NCBI RefSeq assembly: GCF_004348725.1
Contig: NZ_SMKR01000029.1
Location: forward strand, 1 to 52,897
DNA length: 52,897 nt
From: Kribbella turkmenica
Lineage (GTDB): Bacteria; Actinomycetota; Actinomycetes; Propionibacteriales; Kribbellaceae
Direction of reading: 5' to 3'
Part shown: piece by piece, positions 23,775 to 32,234 of the stretch
Layout: each line of letters begins with the position of its first letter
Numbering within the stretch: the stretch's first letter is position 1
Program-made: the position numbers and the translations under genes
Notes under the pieces: generated by a model
Told to the model about the DNA's origin: nothing
Databases searched by the model: none
What the model saw: the letters and a program-made list of their open reading frames with translations, nothing else

Positions 23775-25673
23775 ATGAGAACACAGGCAGTCGGAGTCGC
23801 CCTGGCACTGGCCGTGACCTCACTCACCAGTCCTGCCCAGGCCCATCCGCCAACGTCCACGGCCCGGGTCTGGGTCACCACCCCCGATCGCGCCGAGCTG
23901 CTGCACGAGCGTGCCCCGGTCAGCTTCCGGCGCGGCGCGAGCGACCTGACGACGATCACGGTCGACCCGCGGACGTCGTACCAGAGCATCGACGGCTTCG
24001 GTGCCTCGATCACGGACTCGTCCGCGAACGTGCTCTACCGGCTCAGTCCGGCCGAGCGGGAGAAGACGATGCGGGCGCTGTTCGACCCGAAGCAGGGCAT
24101 CGGCGTCAGCTTCCTCCGTCAGCCGGTCGGCTCGTCGGACTTCACCGCCGAGACCGAGCACTACACGTACGACGACGTACCGCCCGGCCGGACCGACTTC
24201 GGGCTGACGCACTTCAGCATCGCGCACGACGAGCAGCAGATCCTCCCGTTGCTGCGGCGGGCCAAGCAGCTCAACCCGGCGCTCAAGGTGATGGCGACGC
24301 CGTGGAGCCCGCCGGCCTGGATGAAGACCGGCGACTCGCTGGTCGGCGGCCGGCTCAAGGACGACCCGGCCGTGTACGACGCCTACGCGCGCTACCTCGT
24401 GAAGTTCGTCCAGGCGTACACGAGAGCCGGCGTACCGGTCGACTTCCTCTCGATCCAGAACGAGCCGCAGAACCGCACGCCGAGCGCCTACCCGGGCACG
24501 GACCTGCCGGTCCGCCAGGCGGCCGCGGTGATCGAGCGCCTCGGCCCGCTGCTGCGCAAGGCGAGCCCGCGGACGAAGATCCTCGGCTACGACCACAACT
24601 GGACCACGCACCCCGGCGACATCGCCTCCACGCCGCCCGGCGAGGACCCGGAGACCGACTACCCGTACAAGCTCCTGCAGTCCCCGGCCGCGCGCTGGAT
24701 CGCGGGTACGGCGTACCACTGTTACTCCGGCGACCCGTCGAAGCAGACCGACCTGCACAAGGCGTTTCCGTCGAAGGGCATCTGGTTCACCGAGTGCTCC
24801 GGCTCGCACGGCCCGGACGACACGCCGCCGCAGATCTTCCGCGGCACGCTCACCTGGCACGCCCGCACCCTGATGATCGGCACCACCCGCAACTGGGCGA
24901 AGTCGGTCGTCAACTGGAACATCGCGCTCGACTCGACCGGCGGCCCGCACCTCGGCGGCTGCGACACCTGCACCGGCTTGGTCGCGCTCCACCCGGACGG
25001 AACGGTCAGCAAGGACGCCGAGTACTTCACCATCGGCCACCTGTCGAAGTTCGTGAAGCCGGGTGCGGTCCGGATCGGGAGTACGTCGTACGGCACCACC
25101 GGGTGGAACGGCCACCTGATGTCCGTCGCCTTTCGCAACCCCGACGGTTCGACGGCGCTGCTGGTCCACAACGAGAACGACGACCCGCGCTCGTTCGCGG
25201 TCGCCGTCGGCGATCGCTCGTTCGAGTACGACCTGCCCGGTGGTGCGATCGCGACCTTCACCTGGGACCGCAACGGCTCGGCACCGCGGCCGGTCCCACT
25301 GGACGGCGCTACCGCGACCGCTTCGGTGAACGCAGCCGAGGCCGGGCTGGCGATCGACGCCGACGGATCGACGGTCTGGCAGAGCAAGCAGGCCCAAGCA
25401 CCCGGTCAGTGGCTCCAGGTCGATCTCGGATCGGCACGCCACTTCCGCCAGGTCGCGCTCGACAGCGGCGGCCACCTCGGCGACTACGCCGCCGGCTGGC
25501 AAGTTGCCACGAGCAACGACGGCGTGCACTGGTCTGATGCGGTGACCGGCCGGTCCACCGGGCAGCTCACCACCGTTGACCTCCACCCAACCAGGGCGAG
25601 GTACCTACGGGTGACGTCCACCGCCACCAGCAACCACTGGTGGAGCCTCGCAGACCTACGCCTCTACCACTGA
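23775..25673 (+). CDS. Secreted glycoside hydrolase family 30 enzyme with C-terminal F5/8 (CBM32-type) module
   Basis: 632 residues from ATG 23775, GAGGAG ribosome site four bases upstream. A signal peptide ends near AQA (about residue 23). The GH30 (beta/alpha)8 barrel spans about 55-480: entry strand SIDGFGASITDSSA, acid/base E230 in SIQNEPQNRT, nucleophile E340 in IWFTECSG, and NWNIALDSTGGP near the end of the barrel, as in glucosylceramidase-type members. The C-terminal part (about 510-632, with TVWQSKQAQAPGQWLQVDLG, HFRQVALDSGG, RYLRVTSTA) is a discoidin-like carbohydrate-binding module. It probably degrades an extracellular beta-glycan or glucosylated compound and is controlled by the divergent LacI regulator. 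Confidence 0.92.
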   Translation: MRTQAVGVALALAVTSLTSPAQAHPPTSTARVWVTTPDRAELLHERAPVSFRRGASDLTTITVDPRTSYQSIDGFGASITDSSANVLYRLSPAEREKTMRALFDPKQGIGVSFLRQPVGSSDFTAETEHYTYDDVPPGRTDFGLTHFSIAHDEQQILPLLRRAKQLNPALKVMATPWSPPAWMKTGDSLVGGRLKDDPAVYDAYARYLVKFVQAYTRAGVPVDFLSIQNEPQNRTPSAYPGTDLPVRQAAAVIERLGPLLRKASPRTKILGYDHNWTTHPGDIASTPPGEDPETDYPYKLLQSPAARWIAGTAYHCYSGDPSKQTDLHKAFPSKGIWFTECSGSHGPDDTPPQIFRGTLTWHARTLMIGTTRNWAKSVVNWNIALDSTGGPHLGGCDTCTGLVALHPDGTVSKDAEYFTIGHLSKFVKPGAVRIGSTSYGTTGWNGHLMSVAFRNPDGSTALLVHNENDDPRSFAVAVGDRSFEYDLPGGAIATFTWDRNGSAPRPVPLDGATATASVNAAEAGLAIDADGSTVWQSKQAQAPGQWLQVDLGSARHFRQVALDSGGHLGDYAAGWQVATSNDGVHWSDAVTGRSTGQLTTVDLHPTRARYLRVTSTATSNHWWSLADLRLYH

Positions 25674-25702
25674 CCCGAACCACAATCCGGAAACTGCCGC
25701 GA

Positions 25703-25739
25703 GCCGCCCGAACTTCGTAGCTGGTAGCCACCGGGCGGC
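25703..25739 (+). terminator. Possible terminator after the GH30 gene
   Basis: GCCGCCCG (25703-25710) pairs with CGGGCGGC (25732-25739) across a 21-base loop, 30 bases after the GH30 stop. The rest of the 217-base gap to the next gene holds nothing recognisable. Confidence 0.4.
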
Positions 25740-25890
25740 CAGGGAGGAGACGGCGTCGCCCCGGCGCCGGCTACCTCGAACACGCCATGACCTGTGCTGC
25801 AGCATGTCGATCATCCTCGAATGCGCGCTGCGGGCCCCGCGGCTTCGGCTCTGGTGAACTTGCGGCTCGGTTGCGGTGATTCGGTGTCGT

Positions 25891-26751
25891 TCAAATGTGG
25901 GCGGTGATGCGGTGGCGCCTGGTGAAGTCGGCCGTGAGGCGGCCGAGCGTTGCGGGGTCTCGGAGTGGCAGTAGGTGATCGGTGCCGGGGATCGTGGTCG
26001 TCTCGGTGTCAGCGGCCAGCATCGTGGCGATGTGGGCGATGATCGCATGGACGATTGACGGGCTGTCGCCTCCCTGCACGAACAGCACGGGCTGGGCGAT
26101 CCTGGACGCGATGGCTCGGTCGAACGTCCAGTGCTGAACCGCGGGGACCTCCTCGCGGAAGAAGAAGCCACAGTCCCGCTCCGCGCGCTGGATGCCCTCC
26201 GGCCCGAGGGCAGCAAGCAACACGTCGCGGTAGTCCTGGGCACACACCTGACGCATGAAGGTGTCAAACAGAGCGACCAGATCGGCACCCGCCCGCGCCA
26301 TGGCCGCCATGGCCTGGTAGGACTCGCGGATGCCGGCGGCCTCGTTCGGCGGGGCGAGGGCGGGCGCGATGGCCGGCTCGACGAGCACGAGGCTTTGCAC
26401 CAGTTCAGGGCGTTCGACCGCGAGTTGTAGGCCGATCAAGGAGCCCGAGGAGTGCCCGAGAACGTGGGCCCGCTGAATCTGGAGGCTGTCGAGGATAGCT
26501 GCGCAATGCCGGGCATGGTCGGCGATGGTCAGGTGCCGGCCCGGCTTCGGCGCCGTGGTGTCGTATCCGACCCGACGCGTTTGCAGGACGCGGAAGTCCT
26601 TGAGCGTGGCGTCGTGGGCGAGCGGAGTGAACCATGCATCGAACACCCCGGCATGGACCAGCAGCAGCGGCTCGCCGTCGCCTCGCTCGAAGAACTCCAC
26701 CGTCTCCTCGCCGACGTCCAGTCGGCGCCGGACCGCGTTGCCGTTCGTCAC
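25891..26751 (-). CDS. Alpha/beta-fold hydrolase
   Basis: 286 residues from GTG 26751 with GAGGGG about eight bases upstream. The HAGVFDAWFTPLA segment corresponds to the oxyanion region, LGHSSGSLIGLQLA is the nucleophile elbow (Ser), and GTDHLLPLRDP carries the catalytic His. The Asp is likely in FVQGGDSPS. The fold is that of epoxide hydrolase / haloperoxidase-like enzymes. It is divergent from a TetR gene with an inverted repeat between them, so it is presumably the repressed target; the substrate may be the inducer. Confidence 0.88.
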   Translation of the reverse strand: MTNGNAVRRRLDVGEETVEFFERGDGEPLLLVHAGVFDAWFTPLAHDATLKDFRVLQTRRVGYDTTAPKPGRHLTIADHARHCAAILDSLQIQRAHVLGHSSGSLIGLQLAVERPELVQSLVLVEPAIAPALAPPNEAAGIRESYQAMAAMARAGADLVALFDTFMRQVCAQDYRDVLLAALGPEGIQRAERDCGFFFREEVPAVQHWTFDRAIASRIAQPVLFVQGGDSPSIVHAIIAHIATMLAADTETTTIPGTDHLLPLRDPATLGRLTADFTRRHRITAHI

Positions 26752-26774
26752 TTCGTCGCCCCCTCAATTGGTAC

Positions 26775-26806
26775 CACTAAGACTAAATTGAACTTAGTGC
26801 TACTGT
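26775..26806. promoter_or_regulatory. TetR operator and leaderless promoter between the hydrolase and TetR genes
   Basis: CACTAAG (26775-26781) and CTTAGTG (26793-26799) are perfect 7-base inverted arms, with a second nested pair ACTAA/TTAGT (26782-26786, 26794-26798). TACTGT (26801-26806) is a -10 six bases before the TetR start at 26813, giving a leaderless transcript. The site is AT-rich for this genome. Confidence 0.7.
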
Positions 26807-26812
26807 AGCGTT

Positions 26813-27475
26813 ATGGCACGTGCCGTCAACCCCACCGCTCGCAAGTACCGCTCCACTGTCCGCACCGAACAGGCCCAGCTCACCCGCCGACGGATCCTGG
26901 ACGCCGCGCACCGGCTGTTCGTGGCGAACGGCTATGCCGGCACGACGGTCAACGCGGTAGCCGCCGAAGCCGGAGTCGTGGCCGAAACGATCTACTCCAC
27001 CTTGGGCGGCAAACGGGGACTCCTAGAAGGCGTCATCGACGCCACGATCGTCGCGTACCTGGCTCCCCTCCACGACCCAGACCACGATCGATCGAGTCGA
27101 TGGGCCGAGATCGACCGCCTCGACGGTGCCCGCGAACGGCTACGCGTCTGGGCAGAGTTCGTCTGCCAGATCCTCGCCCACACCAGCCCAGTTCACGCCC
27201 TGATCCGAGGCGCCGCCGACAGCGAACCCTTCGCGGTGAAGCTGCGTGAACGACTCCTGCGGGAACGTCTTGCCGACATCGCCATGTCGATCGAGAGGTA
27301 CGTGTCCGACGCCCTGCGCCCCGGGCTCACTGTCAACCAAGCCAGTGAACGTGCCTGCGCCCTGGCCAGCCCTGAGATGCATCACCTCCTCACCGTCGAG
27401 CTCGGCTGGACAGCGCGGCAGCACCAGGAGTGGCTATGCGACCTCCTCGAAGTCGAACTGCTCGGACCCGAATAG
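26813..27475 (+). CDS. TetR-family regulator
   Basis: 220 residues. The HTH is RRILDAAHRLFVANGYAGTTVNAVAAEAGVVAETIYSTLGGKRGLLEG; GVVAETIYSTLGGK replaces the more usual TxxxLYxHF. The C-terminal region (SPVHALIRGAADSEPFAVKLRER) is a ligand-binding helix bundle. It is divergent from the alpha/beta hydrolase, 61 bases away, with a clear palindrome between. Probable local repressor. Confidence 0.9.
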   Translation: MARAVNPTARKYRSTVRTEQAQLTRRRILDAAHRLFVANGYAGTTVNAVAAEAGVVAETIYSTLGGKRGLLEGVIDATIVAYLAPLHDPDHDRSSRWAEIDRLDGARERLRVWAEFVCQILAHTSPVHALIRGAADSEPFAVKLRERLLRERLADIAMSIERYVSDALRPGLTVNQASERACALASPEMHHLLTVELGWTARQHQEWLCDLLEVELLGPE

Positions 27476-27590
27476 GTCCTGCTCCAAACAGTTGCCTACA
27501 GCCGGCTCGGATCAACGAGGCTCGTTCCCATCTGCCCGCTGGCACCACTACCAGGGGTATCGGTACGAAACCTGACAGCAGGCCGCCATA
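27476..27590. other. Gap without recognisable genes
   Basis: 115 bases before the IS256-like end. A short open frame ending GYRYET is visible but cannot be assigned. It is the left flank of a decayed accessory patch that extends to about 30750. Confidence 0.4.
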
Positions 27591-27830
27591 GGGACTGTAA
27601 GAAGTTCGGTGTAACTCCCGATCACGGGAGTAGATCTGACGACCGAGATGATGTCTGGCGTCGCGAGCGCTGGGGACCCGAATCCTGAGCTGGATCTGGA
27701 TGCCTGGATGAGCAGTTGGTCGATCAGTCGGTGGACCGGGCCCGGGCCGGTGGGCTGCTGCTGACCGGCGAGGGCGGGTTCTGCAGGCGCCTCCTGGTTT
27801 ATGCCCCGGAACTAGCGCGACTCAAAGAGA
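27591..27830 (+). mobile_element. Decayed IS256-family fragment (left end and transposase N terminus)
   Basis: Starts with GGGACTGTAAGAAGTTCGG, like the terminal repeat region of actinobacterial IS256 elements. A frame then reads MMSGVASAGDPNPELDLDAWM and, after a frameshift near 27710, QLVDQSVDRARAGGLLLTGEGG (read 27713-27780), the N-terminal pattern of IS256 transposases (RARAEG-x-LTGEGG). After about 27800 the similarity fades and no DDE region or right end is present. So only the 5' part remains, with at least one frameshift. Assigned from remembered family patterns. Confidence 0.55.
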
Positions 27831-27923
27831 TCAGGTGGTTCTGTGGGTTCCTCACGGGCGGTGGCACTCCGCGAGAGATCTGTGAAACAGCAGCGTCATG
27901 CTTGGTTGTTACCGTCTGGCGGC

Positions 27924-28388
27924 ATGACGGTGGAACTGATCGAGGGCATGGAACTGTGTGCGGCTCCCGGCACCGACCCTGCGGTGGTGGCGCTGACGAC
28001 CGCACAGCAGGCCGAGCTCGCCGCGATGTACGGCGAGGCCCAGCCGTTGGTCGCCCTCCACCCGGACATCTCGTTCACCCTGCTCCTGCTCGACGGCACC
28101 CCGGTCGGCTGCGTCGGCCTGCAGCCGGTCGCCTCTGAGCTCGGCGAGGTCAAGCGCATGTACGTCGACCCGTCCGCCCGCGGCTGGGGTCTGTCCCGGA
28201 TTCTTCTCGACGCGGTCGAGTCTCACGCCCGCTCCATCGGCCTCACCCGCCTCCGCCTCGAAACCGGGCCGGAACAACGAGCCGCCTTGGCCCTCTACAC
28301 GAACCACGGCTACCTGCCGACCCCGCCGTACCCGCCCTTCGAGAACGAGCCGGCCTCCCTCTGCTTCGCCAAGGACCTACAGCTGTAG
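27924..28388 (+). CDS. GNAT-family N-acetyltransferase
   Basis: 154 residues from ATG 27924 (MTVELIEGMELCAAPGTDP). The GNAT core is clear: FTLLLLDGTPVGCVGLQP, then VKRMYVDPSARGWGLSRILLDAVESHA (motif A with the acetyl-CoA pyrophosphate loop) and ALYTNHGYLP (motif B). The motif-A loop reads ARGWGLS where R/Q-x-x-G-x-G/A is usual. TACCGT lies eight bases upstream of the start, so the message may be leaderless. The open frame extends upstream into the decayed IS256 remnant, which is not coding. Acceptor unknown. Confidence 0.85.
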   Translation: MTVELIEGMELCAAPGTDPAVVALTTAQQAELAAMYGEAQPLVALHPDISFTLLLLDGTPVGCVGLQPVASELGEVKRMYVDPSARGWGLSRILLDAVESHARSIGLTRLRLETGPEQRAALALYTNHGYLPTPPYPPFENEPASLCFAKDLQL

Positions 28389-28684
28389 TGACATGAGGGT
28401 TGTTGACGGCGCTGCGGCTTGAGCGTGTGCAGACCTCCGGCTGGGTGCGACGTGCTGACGCCACTCCCCCCGCTCGGAGGGCTCGTCTCCACCGCAGTGC
28501 CCGGGTGAACGTGTACGGCCACAGGTTGCTGATCGAGCGTGTGCGGCCAGGTGGCCGACGCCGTCGCTGCGGTCCCTCGTGAGCCAGATGCGGTACCTGT
28601 TCGGTCGACCCTGGCCGCGGCGCACGGCGAACCAGGCCGGCCGAGCTGATGCGCCTCGAGGCCGAGATTTGACGTGAGTTCTGG
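28389..28684. other. Gap without recognisable genes
   Basis: 296 bases after the GNAT gene. Open frames in all six readings are short and low in complexity (Arg/Pro/Ser rich). No transposase motif, repeat or RNA signal was recognised. Probably decayed sequence from the same accessory patch. Confidence 0.4.
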
Positions 28685-28713
28685 TTGACATCAAAGAATG
28701 ATTTTGCGTTAAT
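28685..28713 (+). promoter_or_regulatory. Promoter of the TetR-glycosyltransferase operon
   Basis: Consensus -35 TTGACA (28685-28690), 17-base spacer, and GTTAAT (28708-28713) as -10. ATG 28724 lies 10 bases further, so the leader is at most a few bases. The stretch is AT-rich, and CAAA / TTTG halves inside the spacer may form an operator. Confidence 0.6.
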
Positions 28714-28723
28714 CGTGGTCGAC

Positions 28724-29305
28724 ATGAAATCGACGCGCACTTACACGATGCGGGCACGGGCCGAGTCGACCGAGGCGACCCGGCGCCGGATCATCGAGTC
28801 GGTCGTCGCCCTTTCCGAGGAGCGGCTCAGCTTGGAGATCGTTCTCGCCGACGTCGCGGATCGGGCCGGGGTCAGCGTGCAGACGGTACTGCGCCACTTC
28901 GGGAGCAAGGAGACTCTCTTTGCCGCCACACTCGAGTACCGTCGTGCTCAAGTACGGGAAGAGTGGGTCGCGCCGGCGGGCGACGTCGCCGCCGCCGTCA
29001 GGACGATCACGGACTTCTGCGAACGCACCGGCGACTGGATGCTGGCGATCATGTCGCGCGAACACGTCGACGACGCCGCCGCCAAGGTCGTCGCCGGTGG
29101 GCGAGAGCTCCACAGGAAGTGGGTGACCGAGACGTTCGCACCCGAGATCGCCGGCTGTGCCGACCCGGACGCGCTCGTAGATCTGCTCGTCGTCGCCACC
29201 GACCTCTACACCTGGAAGCTCCTGCGACGCGATGCAGGACGTGATCAGGCCACCACAGCGGAGCGGATGCTCCACCTCGTGCGGGCGGTGCTGTCCACCT
29301 CCTGA
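28724..29305 (+). CDS. TetR-family regulator upstream of a glycosyltransferase
   Basis: 193 residues from ATG 28724. The HTH is EIVLADVADRAGVSVQTVLRHFGSKETLFAATLEY. The C-terminal part DWMLAIMSREHVDDAAAKVVAGGREL is a helical ligand domain. A perfect TTGACA promoter lies upstream. The glycosyltransferase starts 13 bases after its stop, so they form one operon and the regulator probably controls both, presumably by sensing the aglycone or a toxic substrate. Sits in a patch of IS remnants, suggesting acquisition by transfer. Confidence 0.9.
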   Translation: MKSTRTYTMRARAESTEATRRRIIESVVALSEERLSLEIVLADVADRAGVSVQTVLRHFGSKETLFAATLEYRRAQVREEWVAPAGDVAAAVRTITDFCERTGDWMLAIMSREHVDDAAAKVVAGGRELHRKWVTETFAPEIAGCADPDALVDLLVVATDLYTWKLLRRDAGRDQATTAERMLHLVRAVLSTS

Positions 29306-29318
29306 GAAAGGAACCGCC

Positions 29319-30494
29319 ATGGCCCGGATTCTGATCGTCACCTGGGACGGCGGCGGCAACGTTCCTCCGATGCTTGGCATCGGCGCCGAACTGCGGGACC
29401 GCGGGCACGACGTCCGTGTGCTGGGCCACCCGCAACAACGCGCGACCGTGGAGGAGTACGGGCTCGCGTTCGCGCCCTACGTGCACGCGCTTCCGTGGAC
29501 GCCGGAGCGGATCGGCTCGGGGCTGGCGTTCCTCACGTCCTCCCTGAAGCTGTTCACCGACCCACGACCCGCAGAGGACGTGCGGGCAGTCCTGCGCCAC
29601 CGCCCTGCCGACCTGCTCCTGGTTGACTGTATGAGCCTCGCCGCGCTGCGCGCCACAGCGCGCTCGAACCTGCCGACAGTGGTGCTCGTGCACGTCTTCC
29701 ACAGCTTCCTGACCTCGGGCTGGGCGCGCGGCCCGATCGGTGCCGTCGCGACCCTGCGCGGCATGCGACCCGGTCCCCTCTGGACTGCCGCCGATCGCGT
29801 GCTGGTCGCATCCGACCGCGAGCTCGACCCCACCGGGGCCGGACCGCTACCGACGAACGTCCGCTACACCGGCGTCGTGCAAGACCGAAACATCCGGCAG
29901 GCCGCGTCGCCGAGCCCCGCAGTGCTTGTCAGCATGAGCACGATGGACTGCCCGGGGCAGGCTGGGACTCTCCAGGCCGTCTTCGATGCGCTGGCCGACC
30001 TGTCGGTCCGTGCCGTCGCCACGACAGGCGGCGCCGTCGACCCCGCCGCACTCACCGTCCCTGCGAACGTCGACGTGCACCGGTACCTGCCGCATGACGA
30101 GGTCATGCCGAAGGTATCGCTTGTCGTCGGACACGGCGGGCACTCCACGACGATGCGCGCCCTCGCGCACGGACTCCCGCTGCTGGTGCTTCCCCTGTTT
30201 CCCAAGGGAGACCAGCCAGCGGTCGCCGCTGCTGTGACGAACGCGGGCGCCGGTCTGATGCTGCCGCCGACGGCGCCGCCCGCGCGGATACGGGAAGCCA
30301 TCCACACGCTGCTCTCCAACGGCCCGCACCGCGCTGCCGCAAGATCCATCGGCACCCGGCTCCGTACGCAAGACGGGGCCAGCGCCGCCGTGACCGAGAT
30401 CGAGGCCGTGCTCAACGCTCGGCCCGAGGAGCTCCGAACAGGTCGGGCCCACGAGGAACCGTCGTCCGGCGAGGACAGCTCTGCCCCGACTTGA
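29319..30494 (+). CDS. UDP-glycosyltransferase, GT1 (macrolide/antibiotic glycosyltransferase type)
   Basis: 391 residues. The C-terminal donor site reads VVGHGGHSTTMRALAHGLPLLVLPLFPKGDQPAVAAAV, the GT-B family 1 signature (HGG...GxP...P...DQ). The N-terminal domain opens ILIVTWDGGGNVPPMLGIGAELRDRGHDVRVLGHP, as in MGT-type enzymes that modify macrolides, aromatics or sterols with UDP-sugars. The ATG at 29319 has GAAAGGA seven bases upstream. Co-transcribed with the upstream TetR gene. Role could be antibiotic inactivation or natural-product glycosylation; sequence does not decide. Confidence 0.9.
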   Translation: MARILIVTWDGGGNVPPMLGIGAELRDRGHDVRVLGHPQQRATVEEYGLAFAPYVHALPWTPERIGSGLAFLTSSLKLFTDPRPAEDVRAVLRHRPADLLLVDCMSLAALRATARSNLPTVVLVHVFHSFLTSGWARGPIGAVATLRGMRPGPLWTAADRVLVASDRELDPTGAGPLPTNVRYTGVVQDRNIRQAASPSPAVLVSMSTMDCPGQAGTLQAVFDALADLSVRAVATTGGAVDPAALTVPANVDVHRYLPHDEVMPKVSLVVGHGGHSTTMRALAHGLPLLVLPLFPKGDQPAVAAAVTNAGAGLMLPPTAPPARIREAIHTLLSNGPHRAAARSIGTRLRTQDGASAAVTEIEAVLNARPEELRTGRAHEEPSSGEDSSAPT

Positions 30495-30750
30495 CGCAGA
30501 AACCCTGGCCGACCTCTGGGCGCCCAAGCACGATCCACCCGCCGCTACCGGCCCCATACCAACGGCAAAGCAGAACGCTTCAGCCGCACACTCCTGGACG
30601 AAATGGGCCTACGCCCAACCCTTCTCCACCAACCAAGCACCCGCCGGCGCCCTACCCGGCTGGCTCCACACCTACAACCATTGCCGAAACCACACCTCAC
30701 TCGGCGGAAAGCCACCCATCACCCGCGTCAACAGCCCTACTGGCCAATAG
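30495..30750 (+). mobile_element. C-terminal remnant of an IS481-type transposase (rve family)
   Basis: Frame one gives RRYRPHTNGKAERFSRTLLDE (about 30530-30600), the conserved C-terminal part of the DDE integrase core with the catalytic Glu. One extra A near 30602 shifts the frame, which then reads WAYAQPFSTNQAPAGALPGW and LHTYNHCRNHTSLGGKPP ending TAG 30748-30750. Both halves match IS481-family ends. The N-terminal part and the terminal repeats are missing, so the element is dead. It abuts the 3' end of the DUF234-type ATPase gene. Confidence 0.75.
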
Positions 30751-30752
30751 AG

Positions 30753-32189
30753 CTAGCGGGCGACGGCGTACAGGTCGTCCAGGCCGATCGTCAGGACGGC
30801 CGGGTCGAGGTCCGGCTCGAAGCCGACGCCGCTGTAGCAGGCAAGGATCGTCTCGGAGGTGTCGTAGTCCCGCGCCAGCAACCGCCGCGCCCGCTCGAGC
30901 CGCTCTACGTGGCGCCGGCCCATCACCTCACCCCACTTCGCCTCCCCCAGCGACAAGATCTTCCGCCGACGCCCGGGCGGGCCCGCAGCCAGCACCACCA
31001 CGTCGATCTCGATCTGAGTCCGTCGACTGTGATCGGACACCACACCTGCTCCGATCTCACCGGGAAGCTCTCCATACAGTTCCGGCGGCGCCCACAGCGC
31101 GAAGTCCCGGCACACCTGCTCGAAGTGCGGGCCGACGATCTGGGACGCGAACTGCGCTCGGGACGATGCCCAGACCGACTTGCCGCGGCCGCTCTCGACC
31201 GGGCCCCACTGCGCCCGCATGACGACCTGGTAGAACCTCACGAGCGGCTCCGCCACGTGGTAGGTCGGTCGCCCCGACCGGAAGACGTCCTGTCGCCGAT
31301 GCAGCAGACCACTGTCCTCGAGCACCGTCAGGTGATGCCCGATGTCGGTCACCTTGCGTCCGACGTAGTTCGCAATGCGCCCGCGTGTACTGTTGCCGAT
31401 GGCAACCGCTGCGAGGACCGAGTGGTAGAGCGCACTGTCGCGGACATCCAGGTCCTCCCCGAGCAGGTACCGCGCTTCCCGGAGCAGCGGGCGACCCGGA
31501 TTGAGCACCGTCCGCAGCACCCAGTCGTCGAAGTCGTCGACGGACCGCGGGCTCTCGTTGTCCACGAAGCGCCGGTACGCCGGAGTGCCGCCCACGACGG
31601 CGTGCACGAGAAAGGCCAGCCGCGGGTCGTCGATCCCCCAGAAGTCCCTTGCCAGCCAGTACTCGAACGGCCGCAGGACGAGTTCGAGGTTGGCCCGCCC
31701 GCGCAGCGGTGCATCGCCGGCCAGCAGACGCCCCATGACCGACATCGCCGAACCGCACAGGAGAAGGTTGATGCCCCGGTGCGCGGACGCCGCCCGATCG
31801 ATCTCTCGCTGGACGATCGACGGGAGCGCGGGGGAGACCCGGCTCAGGTACGGAAACTCGTCGATGATGAAGGGCCCGCGACCGGGATCGGCGGCGAAGA
31901 GCGCCTGGATGGCCTGGTCCCAGTTGTCGAACCTCACCGCCGCAGGCGCGCCGAAATGATCGCCGAACGCCGCTGCGAAGAGGGCCAGTGACTCGGTCTC
32001 GGTCGCCTCGGTAGCGCCGAAGTACAGCCCGCCGGTGCGTTCGGCCAGCGCCTCGAGGAGGTACGTCTTGCCCAGCCGGCGGCGGCCGCTGACGACCCCG
32101 AGCCTCGGGTAGTCCACCGTCAACTCGGCGAAGCGGGCCAGGTGGTCCCACTCGAAGTCGCGGGCGAAGATGCCCTCCGGCTTGCCCAT
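30753..32189 (-). CDS. Orphan AAA-type ATPase of the ATPase_2/DUF234 group
   Basis: 478 residues. Walker A is GRRRLGKTYLL (around 35-45) and Walker B FIIDEFPYL. After the ATPase domain come a winged-helix-like part (IANYVGRKVTDIGHHLTVLEDSGLLHRR) and the C-terminal DUF234 part, which contains EIDVVVL ... LSLGEAKWGE, a PD-(D/E)xK-like nuclease core (E/D and E-x-K). Such proteins are common in archaea and scattered in bacteria by transfer; function unknown, defence or DNA-linked roles have been suggested. Its AT-rich promoter is unlike the rest of the window and it borders a transposase remnant, both signs of horizontal origin. Confidence 0.9.
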   Translation of the reverse strand: MGKPEGIFARDFEWDHLARFAELTVDYPRLGVVSGRRRLGKTYLLEALAERTGGLYFGATEATETESLALFAAAFGDHFGAPAAVRFDNWDQAIQALFAADPGRGPFIIDEFPYLSRVSPALPSIVQREIDRAASAHRGINLLLCGSAMSVMGRLLAGDAPLRGRANLELVLRPFEYWLARDFWGIDDPRLAFLVHAVVGGTPAYRRFVDNESPRSVDDFDDWVLRTVLNPGRPLLREARYLLGEDLDVRDSALYHSVLAAVAIGNSTRGRIANYVGRKVTDIGHHLTVLEDSGLLHRRQDVFRSGRPTYHVAEPLVRFYQVVMRAQWGPVESGRGKSVWASSRAQFASQIVGPHFEQVCRDFALWAPPELYGELPGEIGAGVVSDHSRRTQIEIDVVVLAAGPPGRRRKILSLGEAKWGEVMGRRHVERLERARRLLARDYDTSETILACYSGVGFEPDLDPAVLTIGLDDLYAVAR

Positions 32190-32190
32190 G

Positions 32191-32227
32191 TTGTAGAACT
32201 ATACTTCTAATAAATACACTTCTACAA
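32191..32227 (-). promoter_or_regulatory. AT-rich leaderless promoter framed by an inverted repeat, ATPase gene
   Basis: Read on the minus strand, TTGTAG (32227-32222), an 18-base spacer, and TATAGT (32203-32198) give a good sigma-70-type promoter that would start within one or two bases of ATG 32189. The arms TTGTAGAA (32191-32198) and TTCTACAA (32220-32227) frame it exactly, and ACTTCTA recurs at 32203-32209 and 32218-32224. Probably a repressor site over the promoter. Confidence 0.65.
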
Positions 32228-32234
32228 GTTGTGG

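Noticed and set aside
25656..26288. 210-codon minus-strand frame
   Set aside because: Different frame of the alpha/beta hydrolase region; no family features.
28389..28684. Possible transposase remnant
   Set aside because: Translations gave only Arg/Pro-rich noise; no IS motif matched.
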